A model generated the notes under the pieces. That model made no database searches. It was not told the origin of the DNA and saw only the letters and a list, made by a program, of their open reading frames with translations. A stretch of DNA of 64,000 nt, from NCBI GenBank assembly GCA_000697665.1, contig KL197767.1:78660-142659 (forward strand), written 5' to 3'. How positions within the stretch are numbered: the stretch's first letter is position 1; each line of letters opens with the position of its first letter. This DNA is from Jaapia argillacea MUCL 33604. Taxonomy: Eukaryota > Basidiomycota > Agaricomycetes > Jaapiales > Jaapiaceae. The position numbers were made by a program, and so were the translations under genes. Shown one piece after another: positions 45,664 through 57,371 of the stretch.

Positions 45664-48239
45664 TTTTCCATGCTTTTCTCCAAGTTCCTCACAAATGTTC
45701 CTCACGTTGTTTATTCCGTCATGCATTGCTATCGTTATTAAATCTCATCGCTTATCTGTTCAACTTGGATTCTCTCACATCGCATCACGACACAATCATC
45801 ATACCTTCTGCATCATCCTACATCTTTATGGCCCCGTCACTGTTGTTATCGTAGTTTTTGAATGTAGTATTTGACTACATTGACTCTTGGGCTGACATCG
45901 ACTGTTGCCTTCCTTGCAACTCGTAGCGTCGCGAGAGTCCCAGATACGTCTCATTCGTAGATTAGAGGGGTACAAGAAAGACATAAGAACGATAGCATAT
46001 ACACATGTCCTCCGACCAAGCGGAGGACGAGATCCAGAAATCTATGGAGACAAAATCGAACGAATGCCCAACTACAATCATACAATCACAATCACAAGTA
46101 CAAGAATGACTATAGCAAATAAGATTTATGAGAAAGAAGACACGAGGAGCCGCATGAGAAAATACAAAACACTGTCCGTCAATATCACCGTCGTGAGGTG
46201 AGGTGAGCTATACCTTGAAAAAGTTGTTCTTCCTGTAGATGGAGGCGCAAGTTTGGTTTGTGGGTCAAACAAGCGTCCCATCTACCTCAGCACCGGAATC
46301 CCAAGTCGACCACACACGATCCCACTCAAACGACTTCAAACCCTCCAAAATCCAAAAACGCTTCCTCAATACTCATCTTCCTAACGACGAGAGCTTCGAC
46401 GATCAATCGAGGCTCGTCAGGGTCTACATCATTACCCTCGCTAGTCGAGTGAATTCAAGTTTTGAGTGAAGTCGAATAGAGCAGAAACACGTGATGGGAA
46501 CAACACACCGGAAACGGAATTCAGCAACTGTACAGTTCGATTCCCACGTCCAAACCGTTTGGGACATCGTTTGTCTCACCATTCCCGCTCTTCATGGTTC
46601 CGAATTGGCCATTTTTATACTATGCCAGTACGTTCTGATCCTCGCATGCCGTCTCTTCCAAGCACAAAAAAGTGAAGCGGTGCAGATTGAGAGTGTCATT
46701 AGGAAAATACCCTAGAATGCCTTGAAGCGATCGAGTGCTCCTGTTACAGTACTTGCATTCACACGCCACCCGGTTCGCCACGAAGATGTGCGCTGCGTTT
46801 TTACTGACGCCTTCAACGATATGGGGAGCCAAAGCTCTCCGTATCCTCCTCCCCGTTCGTCACCGTCTCAACGTACCCTCCAGTCTTTAGATCCAGCCTC
46901 AGGATCCCTCACGCTCTCCCATCGATAGCTCATCGGATAATACGGCGAAACTGAAAAGCCATTGAATATGGCGAGCTGGCACTCAAATTTGGTAGAGACG
47001 ATGTATCTCTTATGACGTCGACGATTGGTGGCCAGGAAGCCCTTGATGGCTAAGACATCGCAACGCAGGGTTTTCAACTTCGGAGAGGCGTTCGGGTTTT
47101 CACCTTTTGTCGGACTCTACACCTCTTTATCGCCGAATCGCCTCCTTCCTTGTAAACTTCTATATAAAGTGGAACCTCGTGTATATCTCGGGGTTGTCAT
47201 TACCTCGGCTGTCACTGATATCTATTCGCCCCTCTCGTGTGGACGCCTTTCTTCTCATCGCACCTCAACATTCTTGACAAGCTTGGATCCATTGCCATCT
47301 CACGACGTGATACAACGGCGGATGATGGTTCAAAGGGTGGGAACTTGAGGTTTCCGCCATTACATACCATTCAGGAAATCATATCGATCGCTTGTACAAC
47401 GTCGCCCTCCCCCACGCAGGGCTCTGGCTAAGCTCCCATTCCACAATGCAGATAGCCTGAAGCGCGTGGCCATCCAGCGCTTCCTTGCTACAGGAAGTCC
47501 GGAACGCCTTAGCTTTCGAGCCAACTTTTGCTCTCAGTTGCGAACACAGTGTTGAACAAAACAAGAATGTCACGCCCTCGGCTTTGTGTGGTTTGTCATA
47601 TAATGTCGCTGGGTCTGAAGCTCTGATCCAAAGTGTATGGTCACCACACAGTGATGATGAGGCAAGTCATCACCTCCTTCATTATCATCTGGGCGCTGAC
47701 ATGGTATAGCGTGTCAGATATGGTTGTTGTATCATCAGACCATTTGCTGAAGCCCTCGCAAGTTCGGGGTGAAGGCTCGAGACGCATGCACAACCGCCCA
47801 TTGCAAGACGTCCTGACCGTGAACAAGCCTTCGAGGGCTCGTCTTGCAATACATGCATGGAGGGACTCCAATTTCATTTTCCATGGGAGAAACTCCACGA
47901 TCGTTTGACAGAAGACCCCGTTACCCAAGCTGCCTAGGTTCGCAACGGAAATCTGAACTTGGTTGGACTTGAGCATGTGTGATGGTGACGAAAGGAGTCT
48001 TGAAGGAGATCGACCGCGACGCACCTTACTGAGAAGTCACGGAAGCATTCACAGTTCATGACAACTCGACAACTGACAACTCGACAACCGACTTCTGGAC
48101 ACACGTGTATTGTGTGACCTGGGCGGAAATTACCAGCGTTGATTGCCATTATTCAAACTTAGCTCAATCGAGTTGCTCCCTTTCGTCGCCCTGCTCTTTC
48201 AAGGACTCTCATTCCTCGCCTCACAAACCTCACAACCCC
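45664..48239. other. Intergenic, no recognised gene
   Basis: 2.6 kb of short frames only. None has a motif or splice support. The right end should contain the promoter of the Zn-cluster gene at 48240. Confidence 0.45.
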
Positions 48240-49261
48240 ATGGAAATCGTGCCTCACACACCTCCTCCACCAACTCCTCCACCCGGAGCTCGTTCCCTCT
48301 CCCACATCATCAATACCAGAACTGGTAGACGTGAAGACTTCGGGGTTGACGGAGGGGATATTAGCGTTGATAACTCCGTTGGTGACGACAGCGAGGCCTC
48401 CGAAGTCAACGAGAGTGAGGTCTCTGAAGGCGAGGGTGATGAAGGCGAGGGTGATGAAGGCGAGGGTGATGAAGGCGAGGGTGATGGAGGCGAGGGTGAT
48501 GAAGGCGAGGGCGGTGAAGGCGAGGGTGATATATGCGAGGGTGACGATGTTTGACTGTTTCTATTTCAATGGCTTTGCTCCAGTGTCTCACATCTCGCAT
48601 CTCAGGCTTGCTATTATTGCCGCCAGGAGAACATGCAATGCATCATACGCAATCCGAAGACTACGTGTGACAGGTGCAAAAAGAAGAACTTGCATTGCAT
48701 CGTTACCAATGACCTCACGGCCTTGATCAGCGGAACGAAAAGATCACGGTCGCCTCAAAGGCACATTTTGGGGGTCAAAGAGGAGCCGGCAACGAAGCGC
48801 TTCAAAGGAGGTGTGTGTTGCTTCCCCCTGTCTTCAACTGAGTGGTCCAACCCCAACAACAACTAGGCAGTGCGAAACATCCAAATGTCTCCTCTTCATC
48901 TCTCTCCACTACCAGAACTGCCGCGGGACGACCTCACAAGGCAAACCGCCGGATCATTCCAATCCCATACTCCCCGTCCCGCCTGTCAAGCGATGAGGTT
49001 GCAACCGCGCTAGAGGAATGCGTTACACTCCTCCGGAGCACCCAGGGGCTGTTTAATCAGATCCAGACCCGAATCGACACCGTCGAAGCCAAACTCAAAA
49101 ATGTCCTCCAGGGAGGTACGAGCATAGTTAGCGTCCGTGACCTTGGCGTGGAAGAGAACTCCTCGGAGAAAGAGGCTCGGAAAGGAGAGAGCGAGGCTAA
49201 GGCGAAGGGCAAGGGCAAGGGCAAGGGCAAGGGCAAGCATAAGGGTAAGGGTAGGGGGTAA
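48240..49261 (+). CDS. Zn(II)2Cys6 protein with acidic repeats and coiled coil (302 aa)
   Basis: Exons 48240-48548, 48606-48810 and 48867-49261 join in phase. Exon 2 opens with a canonical fungal binuclear zinc cluster, C105-x2-C108-x6-C115-x8-C124-x2-C127-x6-C134, with basic residues in the second half (CKKKNLHC). This motif binds two zinc ions and contacts DNA in Gal4-type factors. Exon 1 ends in about seven copies of an acidic GEGDE repeat, which could act as an activation or protein-contact region. Exon 3 has a helix (EVATALEECVTLLRSTQ, then RIDTVEAKLKNVL) fitting a coiled coil, then a KGKGKG tail. Unlike typical Zn2Cys6 factors there is no large middle homology region. It is the intact member of a duplicated pair; the other is cut by the left window edge. 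Confidence 0.85.
48427..48540 (+). repeat. 15-bp tandem repeat inside the Zn-cluster gene
   Basis: The unit gaaggcgagggtgat repeats about seven and a half times with few substitutions, encoding EGEGD units in frame. Such in-frame minisatellites change length easily, so strain variation in the acidic tract is expected. Confidence 0.9.
49200..49260 (+). repeat. Hexanucleotide repeat encoding Lys-Gly tail
   Basis: aagggc and close variants repeat about ten times up to the TAA at 49259, encoding alternating Lys and Gly. The basic tail is absent from the frame at 1-267 because of an earlier stop. Confidence 0.85.
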
Positions 49262-49645
49262 GAGTGGCGCCTTGTGTTAAGAAGACATACATTCCATTGC
49301 CGGTTGTTTATTGTTCGTGAGGAACTCTACTTGTATTGCTCAACCATGGGCCCGTTATTTCTGTCTCTGTTTCTCATCCATTGATATCTCTTGAGTGTTC
49401 TCTTTGATTCCATTGGGGAAAGTGGGGCAAACTTAGCCTCGGAGTACTTGTCGAAAATTTGCACCCAGAGGACACGACGCAACGTGTTGAAACGGACAAC
49501 GAACGATGTGATCTGTACGCGGCGCGGTTAGGGGCTTTGAAGTTGAACGAAGCCACCGGATTTGCCACAGCGACTCTTCCTCTCCAAGAACCATTGACTC
49601 GACCATCTTCATTCCTCTCGCACATATTTTTGGTCTTTTATTGCA

Positions 49646-51197
49646 ATGACTATAACTTTGGACCTCGAGCCCCCTACAAGTCAATGTAATTTGAGCAACA
49701 TTTCGCTCGCTGTCGCCAAAAGTAAAAAGATTGTCGTGACTGGCTCTGGAATATCTTGCTCTTGTGGCATACCAGTAGGTCTCTACGTCATCATGTAAAC
49801 CCCCCTATCTCACAACTGCGTAGGATTTTCGTTCCTCCGATGGGTTGTACAACCTTGTGAAGGAACAGTGCCCCGATGTCGTCCTCAAAGGACGAGACCT
49901 ATTCGACGCCTCCCTCTTTCGCGACCCAACATCCGCCTCACTGTTCTACACTTTCATCTCCCAACTCGGACGATCAATGGACAGCGCCAGCCCTTCACCC
50001 ATGCCTTCCTCAAAATCCTTGACGCGAAGGGTAACCTCCTGCGCTCATACACTCAGAAGGTTGAAGGATTAGAAGAGAGGTCGGGCCTACTGGGAAGCTC
50101 CAGTAACGGCGCCAAGGCTGTTGGAGGGAAGGGAAAGGGGAAGAACAGGGTAAAGGAAGTTAGGAACGTACAATTGCATGGTGATATTCACCGCGTGAGA
50201 TGTACGTTCTGTTCGGCGGAGTTCAAGTTGGCTTGTACGGAGGAACACATGGAGGTTTCGAACGAGGACATGCTCCAGACTATCCAGAATATTCCGCCTG
50301 TTGTAAGTTTCGTCCTTCACCCATCTCTTACATGATGTTGGTGTCTAATTCACTCTTCTTTATAGCCCAAGCCCGTCTAGTGCGCTTGGCCCGACCTTTG
50401 AGACTTGGAACCCTACGTCCTGCGATTGTCTTGTATGACGAACCTCACCCACTAGGCGACGAGATCGGTACAATCCAAACAACCGACCTCAATCGCACAC
50501 CCGACCTCCTCCTCATAATGGGAACATCACTCAAAGTCCGTGGTTTCAAGAAACTCGTCAAAGAGTTTGCGAAAGCTGTTCACTCCCGTCCCTCGTCCTC
50601 TTCCTGCATCAAGGAAGAAAAGTGTCGCAAGTGGAAGCACCAGCAGTAGCGACTTGGCGGGGAAAGTGATCTTTGTGAACAAGACTGCTCCTGGGAGTGA
50701 GTGGGAGGGGATTATAGATTATCATACTATGGGGGGGAGTGATGAGTGGGTGACGAGGGTGTTGGACGATTGGAAGAAGATGAGGCTGATTGGGAGATTC
50801 AGAAGACCTTGGTTGGGTCTGGAGAGCAAGGGGTGAACACGTTCAAAGTTGCTAAGGAAGTTGCTCGGCCGACTAAAACCAAGAGTGACTCTATCCAATT
50901 TATCTGTGGGATGGGTAAATGAGAATTGATTTCGTAGGGCTTGGTATCACAGGTGTTACGAGGAAGGAGCCAGAAGACGTCGAGAATGTACCTCCCACTT
51001 CTGACCTTTTTCTCGAACCAGCTAGGTCATTGCCTACGTCCCCCTTTTCCCCACGTAAACGCCGCCAAGCCTCGTCACGCTCTTGCGAAGATCGTCCTTC
51101 CAAGAAACGGTTATCAGACATGCAATATAACAAGGAGTTTGAGGAGAGGGGTATGCTGTTTGCTGATGCCAGGAACCACGAAGTAGTGGTACTTTGA
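49646..51197 (+). pseudogene. Sirtuin pseudogene (duplicate of 764-2342)
   Basis: Aligns with the intact sirtuin over all four exons but is broken many times. GAGIS has become GSGIS and one Val codon before it is lost. A 4-bp deletion near 50000 shifts the frame. The catalytic loop TQNIDG reads TQKVEG. A 1-bp loss near 50256 shifts the frame again. The second zinc pair CPEC reads YPEY. A deletion removes part of the Ser-rich loop near 50605. The C-terminal exon (about 50955-51197, VENVPPTSD then RKRRQASSRS) is still readable. With both catalytic and zinc residues lost, it cannot encode an active deacetylase. Confidence 0.92.
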
Positions 51198-51639
51198 CAT
51201 GTCGATAGGCATACATCAGAGCCATTCTAGGACCGTAGCCTAGTAAAGAGCACATCCCATTGTTATGCGGGCCGGACAGCACCCGGTCATAGACGAGAGG
51301 CAAGAGGCATGAAAACAACCTCAACAGTGCTACTGAAACGCAAGTACGAGGAGGAGCGACTATCACCAACAAGTGCCTCTCGCTACGTGTACACCGCCAT
51401 CCCGTCGCGCAACACCATACCTAAACCCATGGCGCGCTAATCGATACTAACATTCCCCCACTGGAGAGGCACCAAGTCCTACGCAGCCCATGTTCGATGA
51501 GATACCTTCCATCGACCAGATCAAGAAGATGGCGAGGACTCTATGTTTGATGGGTCCCCATCTCCAATCACCGCCACCACTCCAAAAACTTCAACATCCA
51601 CCCTATCCACGACTTGATCACAACTTCAAACCCCACCAC

Positions 51640-52390
51640 GACCAGCACAACGCACAGCTCCATCCATCTCGGGTCTGTACTTTCCCCAAATCCCTCTACC
51701 AGCCGACCTCGCCCACGAAATATTCCACCAATGTCTCTCCACGTTCTTCCCACCCAGTTCAGCCTCGAATCAAATAATGCTCTTCACCCACGTCAACTCT
51801 CACTCGCCTTCCATACCATCCTTCTTGACCGACGTCCTCGGTGTAATCTCCGAGATGCTCCGACCTGTCGTCCCTCCAGACTTGGACAAACTCTTGTTTG
51901 ATCCTTATGTGGAGTGCGGAGGGAGGGAGAGAGCGAGACAGGTTATTGGCAAGTTGTACGAGATTGGGGAGGTATGGAGATGGGATCGCGAGAGTTAGTT
52001 TTGACAGTGGATGCGTGATGCGGTTTGAGGAAGTCGGTGGATGCCAGGGGGAAGGAATGGAAGGGTTGGGGGGGGGGGCAGGAAACGGTGTGATGTTTAT
52101 CTCCCTCCAAGAAGCGTGGTCATCATGACCGGAAAGGCAAGGTATAAGGTGACACCCGGTATTGAAGGTCGTTTGGCGGATTTCGTTGAGCCACCGGTCA
52201 TGAGGGGAACGAGAAGGCAGAGATTTTGGTGGCAGTAAGATGAAAGGAGAATGGCTGAAGAGGATGCCGAGGGATAGTTCACTGTTTCGATGGAGGTTGC
52301 CAGAAGCAGACGTCGCCGGGAAGATGGCAGACGAAAACTTGAATGGCGATTCATGACTTCGACTGGAGACGGCGGCGGAAACTGCCAATG
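51640..52390 (+). pseudogene. AlkB-like 2-oxoglutarate/Fe(II) oxygenase remnant, copy 2
   Basis: Frame 51777-51998 keeps VISEMLRPVVPPDLDKLLF and RARQVIGKLYE, matching copy 1. Directly after it the HxD iron site seen in copy 1 is deleted. Frame 52041-52238 contains PPRSVVIMTGKARYK then TPGIEGRLADFVE; here the position of the second iron-ligand His (expected as THGI) is Pro. The two frames differ. Both copies are therefore dead, each keeping a part the other lost. The family call rests on the combined motifs of the two copies. Confidence 0.65.
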
Positions 52391-53080
52391 GGAGGCCTCT
52401 ATATGTGTGCTGCTAAACGAGATGGTGAAATAGGTACAACAAGCACAATCAATTGGCACAAAGGCTGTAAGGGTTGTCTGATAACGAGAGAGACTGATCA
52501 ATGAGCGAGAGCCGCCCAATTTACGGCAGTAATAGCTTACGAAGTATGACTTTCGTTTGGGTGAGGTTGCCGGGTCGGACATGAGTACGCCAGGCAGCAA
52601 GTAACACAACAATCAAGGAGAAGAAGGTTAAGGTGAGAAGGCGAGTTTGGGTTTGCAAGGTGCGGAGGATGGTGTTGAGAGCAAGGAAAGGTGATCGGGC
52701 TGATCTGGGGTTTGCAATGAGAGCTTTAAAGACCGGAGGCGGAAGGGCCAACTCTGCCCAAAAGATGCTGATGTGGCTTAAACGTTTGCTTGAGGTCGTA
52801 ATAAACGTATGAGCTCGAGACAAGTCGCATAGATGTAGAGGATGTGGGGAAGCGAGCTAAACATCAGAAAAGATCGATTTCAGCGATATATACAAAAGAA
52901 AAACGAGCTCGAACATACGACGAACCGCCCCCAAGCTGCATCAAACCTCCTCGCTGACCTCGAGCGCCTAACCGTGTGTAAACATTGCCTTTTTGGTGGT
53001 CCCGCTTGTTTTGTTCGAACAAATAAGGGTTTGCCAGACGATTCCAGTCTTTGCAGACGACTGTAACCAGTTCTCGACGC
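52390..53080 (-). pseudogene. Remnant of a small membrane protein gene, copy 2
   Basis: Minus frame 52823-52521 encodes 100 codons with one hydrophobic segment (LTFFSLIVVLLAAW) followed by RTHVRPG. The same peptide core exists in copy 1 at 4806-4597. Start codon and frame differ between copies, so at least one is broken. Function unknown. Confidence 0.4.
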
Positions 53081-53640
53081 TCCCTCTCTATAACCTTCGG
53101 ATAGTGCAACTATCCCAAGGGCTTGTCTTCTCCAGCCCACCTCGCCGCCTTCATTCCAATCGCTTGATTCTACATCCTATCGCCGTCGCCGTCGCCGTCG
53201 CCCACGCCCGTCAACTCGCGGCGTTGCTCAGCCCAATGATAAACCTCGCTCGACACCTTGGCTGCAGTGACCAAGGTCCACTCGTTCAGGTTAACGATCC
53301 ACCTCACGCCGATCATGTCCCTTTGGCCTTCGTGTATGTTGCGTCTCCGTCAATATGTCACTCATATGCTAACATCCTGTATTGCCAGCACCTAGATCGA
53401 TTCTCTTTTCTCCCATCTTTACGGCCCAAGCACTCGCCGATCGTGGTGGATGATGACATTACAGAACAGGAGATGATGCTGATCTGTGGGGTATTCAGTA
53501 AGTCGTCTATCTTTCCCAACCCATCAACCGCCACTCACAGAAGTGTTCAGCATGGACTCGCAGATGTCTTGGTGGCCCACATCGGCCTTGTCGGTCTGCA
53601 AGCAGATCCCCCAAGTTTTGCCACAGAAGTGAATTGATAC
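53080..53640 (+). pseudogene. Collapsed copy of the 881-aa gene (5' flank fused to 3' end)
   Basis: 53080-53410 matches the untranslated 5' flank of the intact gene (11220-11560). It jumps directly to sequence matching 14085-14420: VVDDDITEQEMMLICGV, the intron, then SQMSWWP. About 2.5 kb of coding sequence is missing, and the final exon has a further internal deletion. Not functional. Confidence 0.85.
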
Positions 53641-54583
53641 GCTGGGATTATGTCATTGCATGGCTACGGTACGATTTACCTTTACCGCCGGCTCTCTTTA
53701 TCCTCCCATCTTCCGTCCGTTTTTGCCACGTCAGCCACTGTTGTGTTTCCGTATTTTCGTGCTTTGCAACTCGTCGTCCCTGCGTGTATAATCACTGTAA
53801 TATTACCTTCCAATGATTGATGAACGTCTGTCCCATCTCTTTCACGATTTCAAAGATTGAATCTTGAGGCTCGTCCAGCTGCAAGACATCAGGTATCTCT
53901 TCTTGTATCTCTCGTTGCTCAACCGGGTAATCAACAAACTTCATGTCTCCCATGGTTATTCACACGTTGCTGGCGACTCCTGTCCGCCGAGTACAATGGA
54001 TGCACCCTCGTCCTATCATGCATGCTCTCCAACAGTTGCATTCAGTTGATTGAATGGCTCAACAGTCCTCCGTTACTCTCGCACTGATACATAGTTTACG
54101 GAGATAATAATATCTATAGATCCACATCGACCGGTAGGTGAAAGTTGTTCAGGCTTCTTACGTTGTCGCTTTTCAAGAGGCCGGTTGCCATGTTCTTTGC
54201 AAGAACGGGGGACACTTAAGAGGACAAGGTGATGGATTAGCAATTATTTAGAGGAGGGAATCCTCTTATGCGCGCGGCGATGATGGAATTTACAATAATT
54301 ACAGCAAATTGAAAAACGTTGGTCAACAAGAATCGCATTCGTTGTTGAGTGCAGCATTGACGATGAACCGTTGCAGACCCAGTACACACCCTCCCTCTTG
54401 TCCTTTCTCATCCACCCACGGTATTTAAGAATCCGTTTATACTTATTCCCTGACCCTCACGCCTGCCAACAACGCCCAACGACACCTTCAATCGAACCAG
54501 TGCCATACGCCCACTATCAGGGATTGAATACTCATGCGTTCTCCCTCTCTTCTCATTTTCGCAGGATAGGAGCTGGTTGTTCG

Positions 54584-54680
54584 TATACTGTCGTCGCTCT
54601 TGGATGCATGTTCAATTATTTGGGCAATATGAACTTCTATCAACACGACTAGTCTGCATCCACTCGTGCGTGTTCCACTT
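54584..54680 (+). repeat. Dispersed repeat, copy A (partner at 61225-61320)
   Basis: The blocks tatactgtcgtcgctctt, gggcaatatgaacttctatc and aacacgactagtctgcatcc occur here and at 61225-61320 in the same order, with about 15 differing bases and a small length change between. In both, a plus frame ends LGNMNFYQHD and a minus frame reads GCRLVVLIEVHIAQ. Confidence 0.75.
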
Positions 54681-55639
54681 ATAGCCTGCTGAACCCAGGG
54701 TATTGCAAGTCGTGAGTAGAATTGCGAAGGTTGAGCTGGATTAACTGCCGACATAACTACCAAGGACATTTCCACTTCCGTTGTTCTCGCTATGAGTAGT
54801 TGATCGCAACGGACGTAGAACAAAGATATGTAGAGCATGCGTTGCATTGTACAGCCTAACGCTAAGAAGGGAAATAACTGAATGGTATACGTATTGGTAC
54901 ATAGTTAAGGTTGGCACCTACTCGTCGTCGCCCTTGTCGTCACCTTCGTCGTCCTCGTCGTCGGCCTCATTAGTATCCTCGGCCCCACTTGGATCCTCAG
55001 TGAGTGACTCTTCGTCCTCGTATTGAGGGATAACAACGTCAAAGGCTGTGATACCTACTGAAGAGACATCAACCACAGGGGAGAATGATTCAGAGTAACG
55101 CACTTAATAAACAAAACCGGACTCATCCTGCAACGCAAACGTCGTGCGGCGATTGTTCTCGATGATTCTTCAGTTTTTTTGGAGACAACGCGTTCTAACC
55201 AGTACTTACATGGGTGTTGGTACCGTTTGCTTAACACAAAGCCAGGTCGTTCAAACGTGGAGCGAGGGAGGGTACACAATGCAACATATGTGGTAGAGTG
55301 TAGGCTTGGTAGTAGGGAGTCGGCCAGCGTTCTCGAAGGAGGGAGGAGGGCTGTTCTGGCCTTCACAGGATGGTCCTGGAAGAACACTAAAGGGTATTTC
55401 AGAAGGGATGGTGGGTTAGCTGATTGAAGGATGTTGCCAATGAGGAGCTGTGCTTACCTGGGAGAGTAGGGCTAACCTAACGTAACCCTAAGAGACCATG
55501 AACAAGGGTGATTGCGAAAGACGACAGAGATGCAGATGATTGGCCGTAACACAGCCCAAAACGATAAAATTCTAGTCTGGGAGATTGCCGGAGACTTGTC
55601 AGAAAACCAAGGAATAGTCTCAGAATACTTGCCACAATC

Positions 55640-55800
55640 CCCCCAGAGGAAATGTTCGAGGAATCGGATGTTTCTTCCAACAATTCTCGAGCAATTCTCC
55701 GTACAATACTATCACAATTCTCAAATAATTCTCCTCATGCCTTTTCTTTCCCCTCACAAATTCACCCATTCCCTGCCAAGCAGAGAGTTCGGACTGTTCA
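55640..55800 (-). repeat. Dispersed repeat, copy B (inverted partner of 6465-6625)
   Basis: Reverse complement matches 6465-6625, with the peptide ELLENCWKKH conserved. See copy A. Confidence 0.6.
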
Positions 55801-57009
55801 GACGTATCAGAGGGCACTATATGTATTCCCCAATCCTTTCCTATCTCATAGATACATGTATCCAACTGGAAATCCCATATGCGGCTCCTCCAACTGTAGA
55901 TCGCTCCCCATGGCCCGCCCGATGCCGGAAACCTCACGGATGTTCAAATGTCGGTTGAACAGTATCGGAAGTCGAGTAACGGAACAGCTCACCACTGGCA
56001 GGCTGGTGTCGTGCGGCGACGGCGAGGAGCTGGTGGTTTAGACTTGACTAATAAGCGCATATAGTGAGTTAGGTGATGAAAAGTAGTCAGGAACGAGTAG
56101 CTGTGCTTACGTGGGTGAGACGAGGATGTTCTTGACCAACCTTGAAGAGAATACTACTAATGAACGAAGAGGAACTTGAAGGAAAGCAGGGAGGAGAGAG
56201 GATTAAGTGCCGAGCATACAGCCACTCAGAATGATCGTGCGGAAAAATTAGTACAGAAGCTCAGGTCAGGATGCAACGACATACTGAGACGGGGAAGTGC
56301 CGCATTGCGTTGCCATAGCCAACAGATGCTATGTGCATTCGACACTCGAGCGCACTATGCGGCATTGGTCGGATTGCAACTCGAACGGAGGGGATTGCTT
56401 GAACCCTTATTCGTCTTCACCCACGCTGCTAACATAAGGGCTTGGAACTCTTGGAACTCGTGAGTAGCATTTCAAGGACTGGGTTAGATCGATAAATACT
56501 CACCAATCACCCTCCGAGAGATATCCACCACACTGGCTGGGCATTCTTAACCTCTCCGACACCCCCCAACTTGCCTACCACTGACAAAACTTGCAGATGG
56601 CGATACAAAAGACTTGTCACCCCATTGTCTGACAGGGATCTGGCCTAGGTGTTGGCAAGGGATGTAGCAGAGGAGAGAGCGTGAAGGGACGGAGGTCGTT
56701 AGCTAGGGAAGCATAGGGTATAGTCGATCAAGCTCAAGGGTGAGGCTTTGGGAGCCATGATGGTTGGCAAAATGTACGAAGTCAAACGCCGGTGGGATTG
56801 GTTAGGAAAACCCAAGGTAATTGTTAGCTGCGTCAGGGTCAAGGTATGAGGATCGGAGGGTTGGCGGTACGGGTCAAGGCGACAGAGCCCAAGTTAGACT
56901 GAGGAGACTGAAGAGAAAGACCTTTGATGCTTTTGTTGGGAGGCGGGAGGGCGGGTTGTGGAGTTGCCAAGTGTTGTGACAATGGTTGGCCTCGCAGTTC
57001 GCCCAACGA

Positions 57010-57265
57010 ATTGTCACACCGTTTGCAAATGGCAGAAACGAATGCCAGTGGTTGCGGACTCTGCTGTGGACTGAGGCACAATACCCTCAGCATACGGCCG
57101 CACTTTGTGCAACGATTTGAAAATAGAGAAAGTGAATGCTGTGGACTTGAGTACAATGGTGTGAGCATGCGGCCACAGAATCTGCCACAAATATTGGAAA
57201 TACATGCCAGTGGCCCTTGTGGACGCTAGCACAATAGTTCCGGTGTAGGGCCACAGATTCGGCGG
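57010..57265. repeat. Three imperfect tandem units upstream of the BAH-like gene
   Basis: Units at about 57010-57101, 57102-57177 and 57178-57255, plus a partial fourth, each contain a (g)aaa-x-gaatgc-like block, a ctgtggact-like block, an acaat block and a (c)ggccgca/ggccaca end. Each unit is about 77-92 bp. They end 20 bp before the TATA-like element. A weaker related stretch precedes the truncated paralog near 63240-63345. Confidence 0.65.
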
Positions 57266-57284
57266 CACATTGTCTCATCTGTCC

Positions 57285-57292
57285 TTATAAGA
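57285..57292 (+). promoter_or_regulatory. TATA-like element of the BAH-like gene
   Basis: ttataagaagctctcgc lies 87 nt upstream of the ATG at 57372. An almost identical ttataagaaactctcgc precedes the truncated paralog, 71 nt from its ATG at 63437. Conservation between paralogs supports a core promoter. Confidence 0.6.
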
Positions 57293-57371
57293 AGCTCTCG
57301 CGTTCAAGGGTCAGCGTCCTCATCCCCCTTAGCCTCTACCAGCGTCCTCGTCACTCACTCACCTCCTCAGC

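Larger units (their letters stand above)
54100..57009. other. Mostly unassigned; possible minus-strand gene fragment at 54918-55250
   Basis: The minus strand at 55250-54918 has GTAAGT and GTGCGT donors with TTGCAG and TTCAG acceptors that join in phase to a C-terminus reading ITAFDVVIPQYEDEESL and ending in an Asp/Glu tract. The start was not found. Also holds dispersed repeats at 54584-54680 and 55640-55800. The frame 56176-56463 has no motif. Confidence 0.35.

Noticed and set aside
48406-48600. Minus-strand ORF rich in His-Pro-Arg-Leu repeats
   Set aside because: It is the antisense of the acidic GEGDE repeat in the Zn-cluster gene.
52993-53637. 214-codon plus-strand ORF
   Set aside because: It reads through an untranslated-flank match and a deletion junction of the collapsed 881-aa gene, so it is an artefact of fusion.
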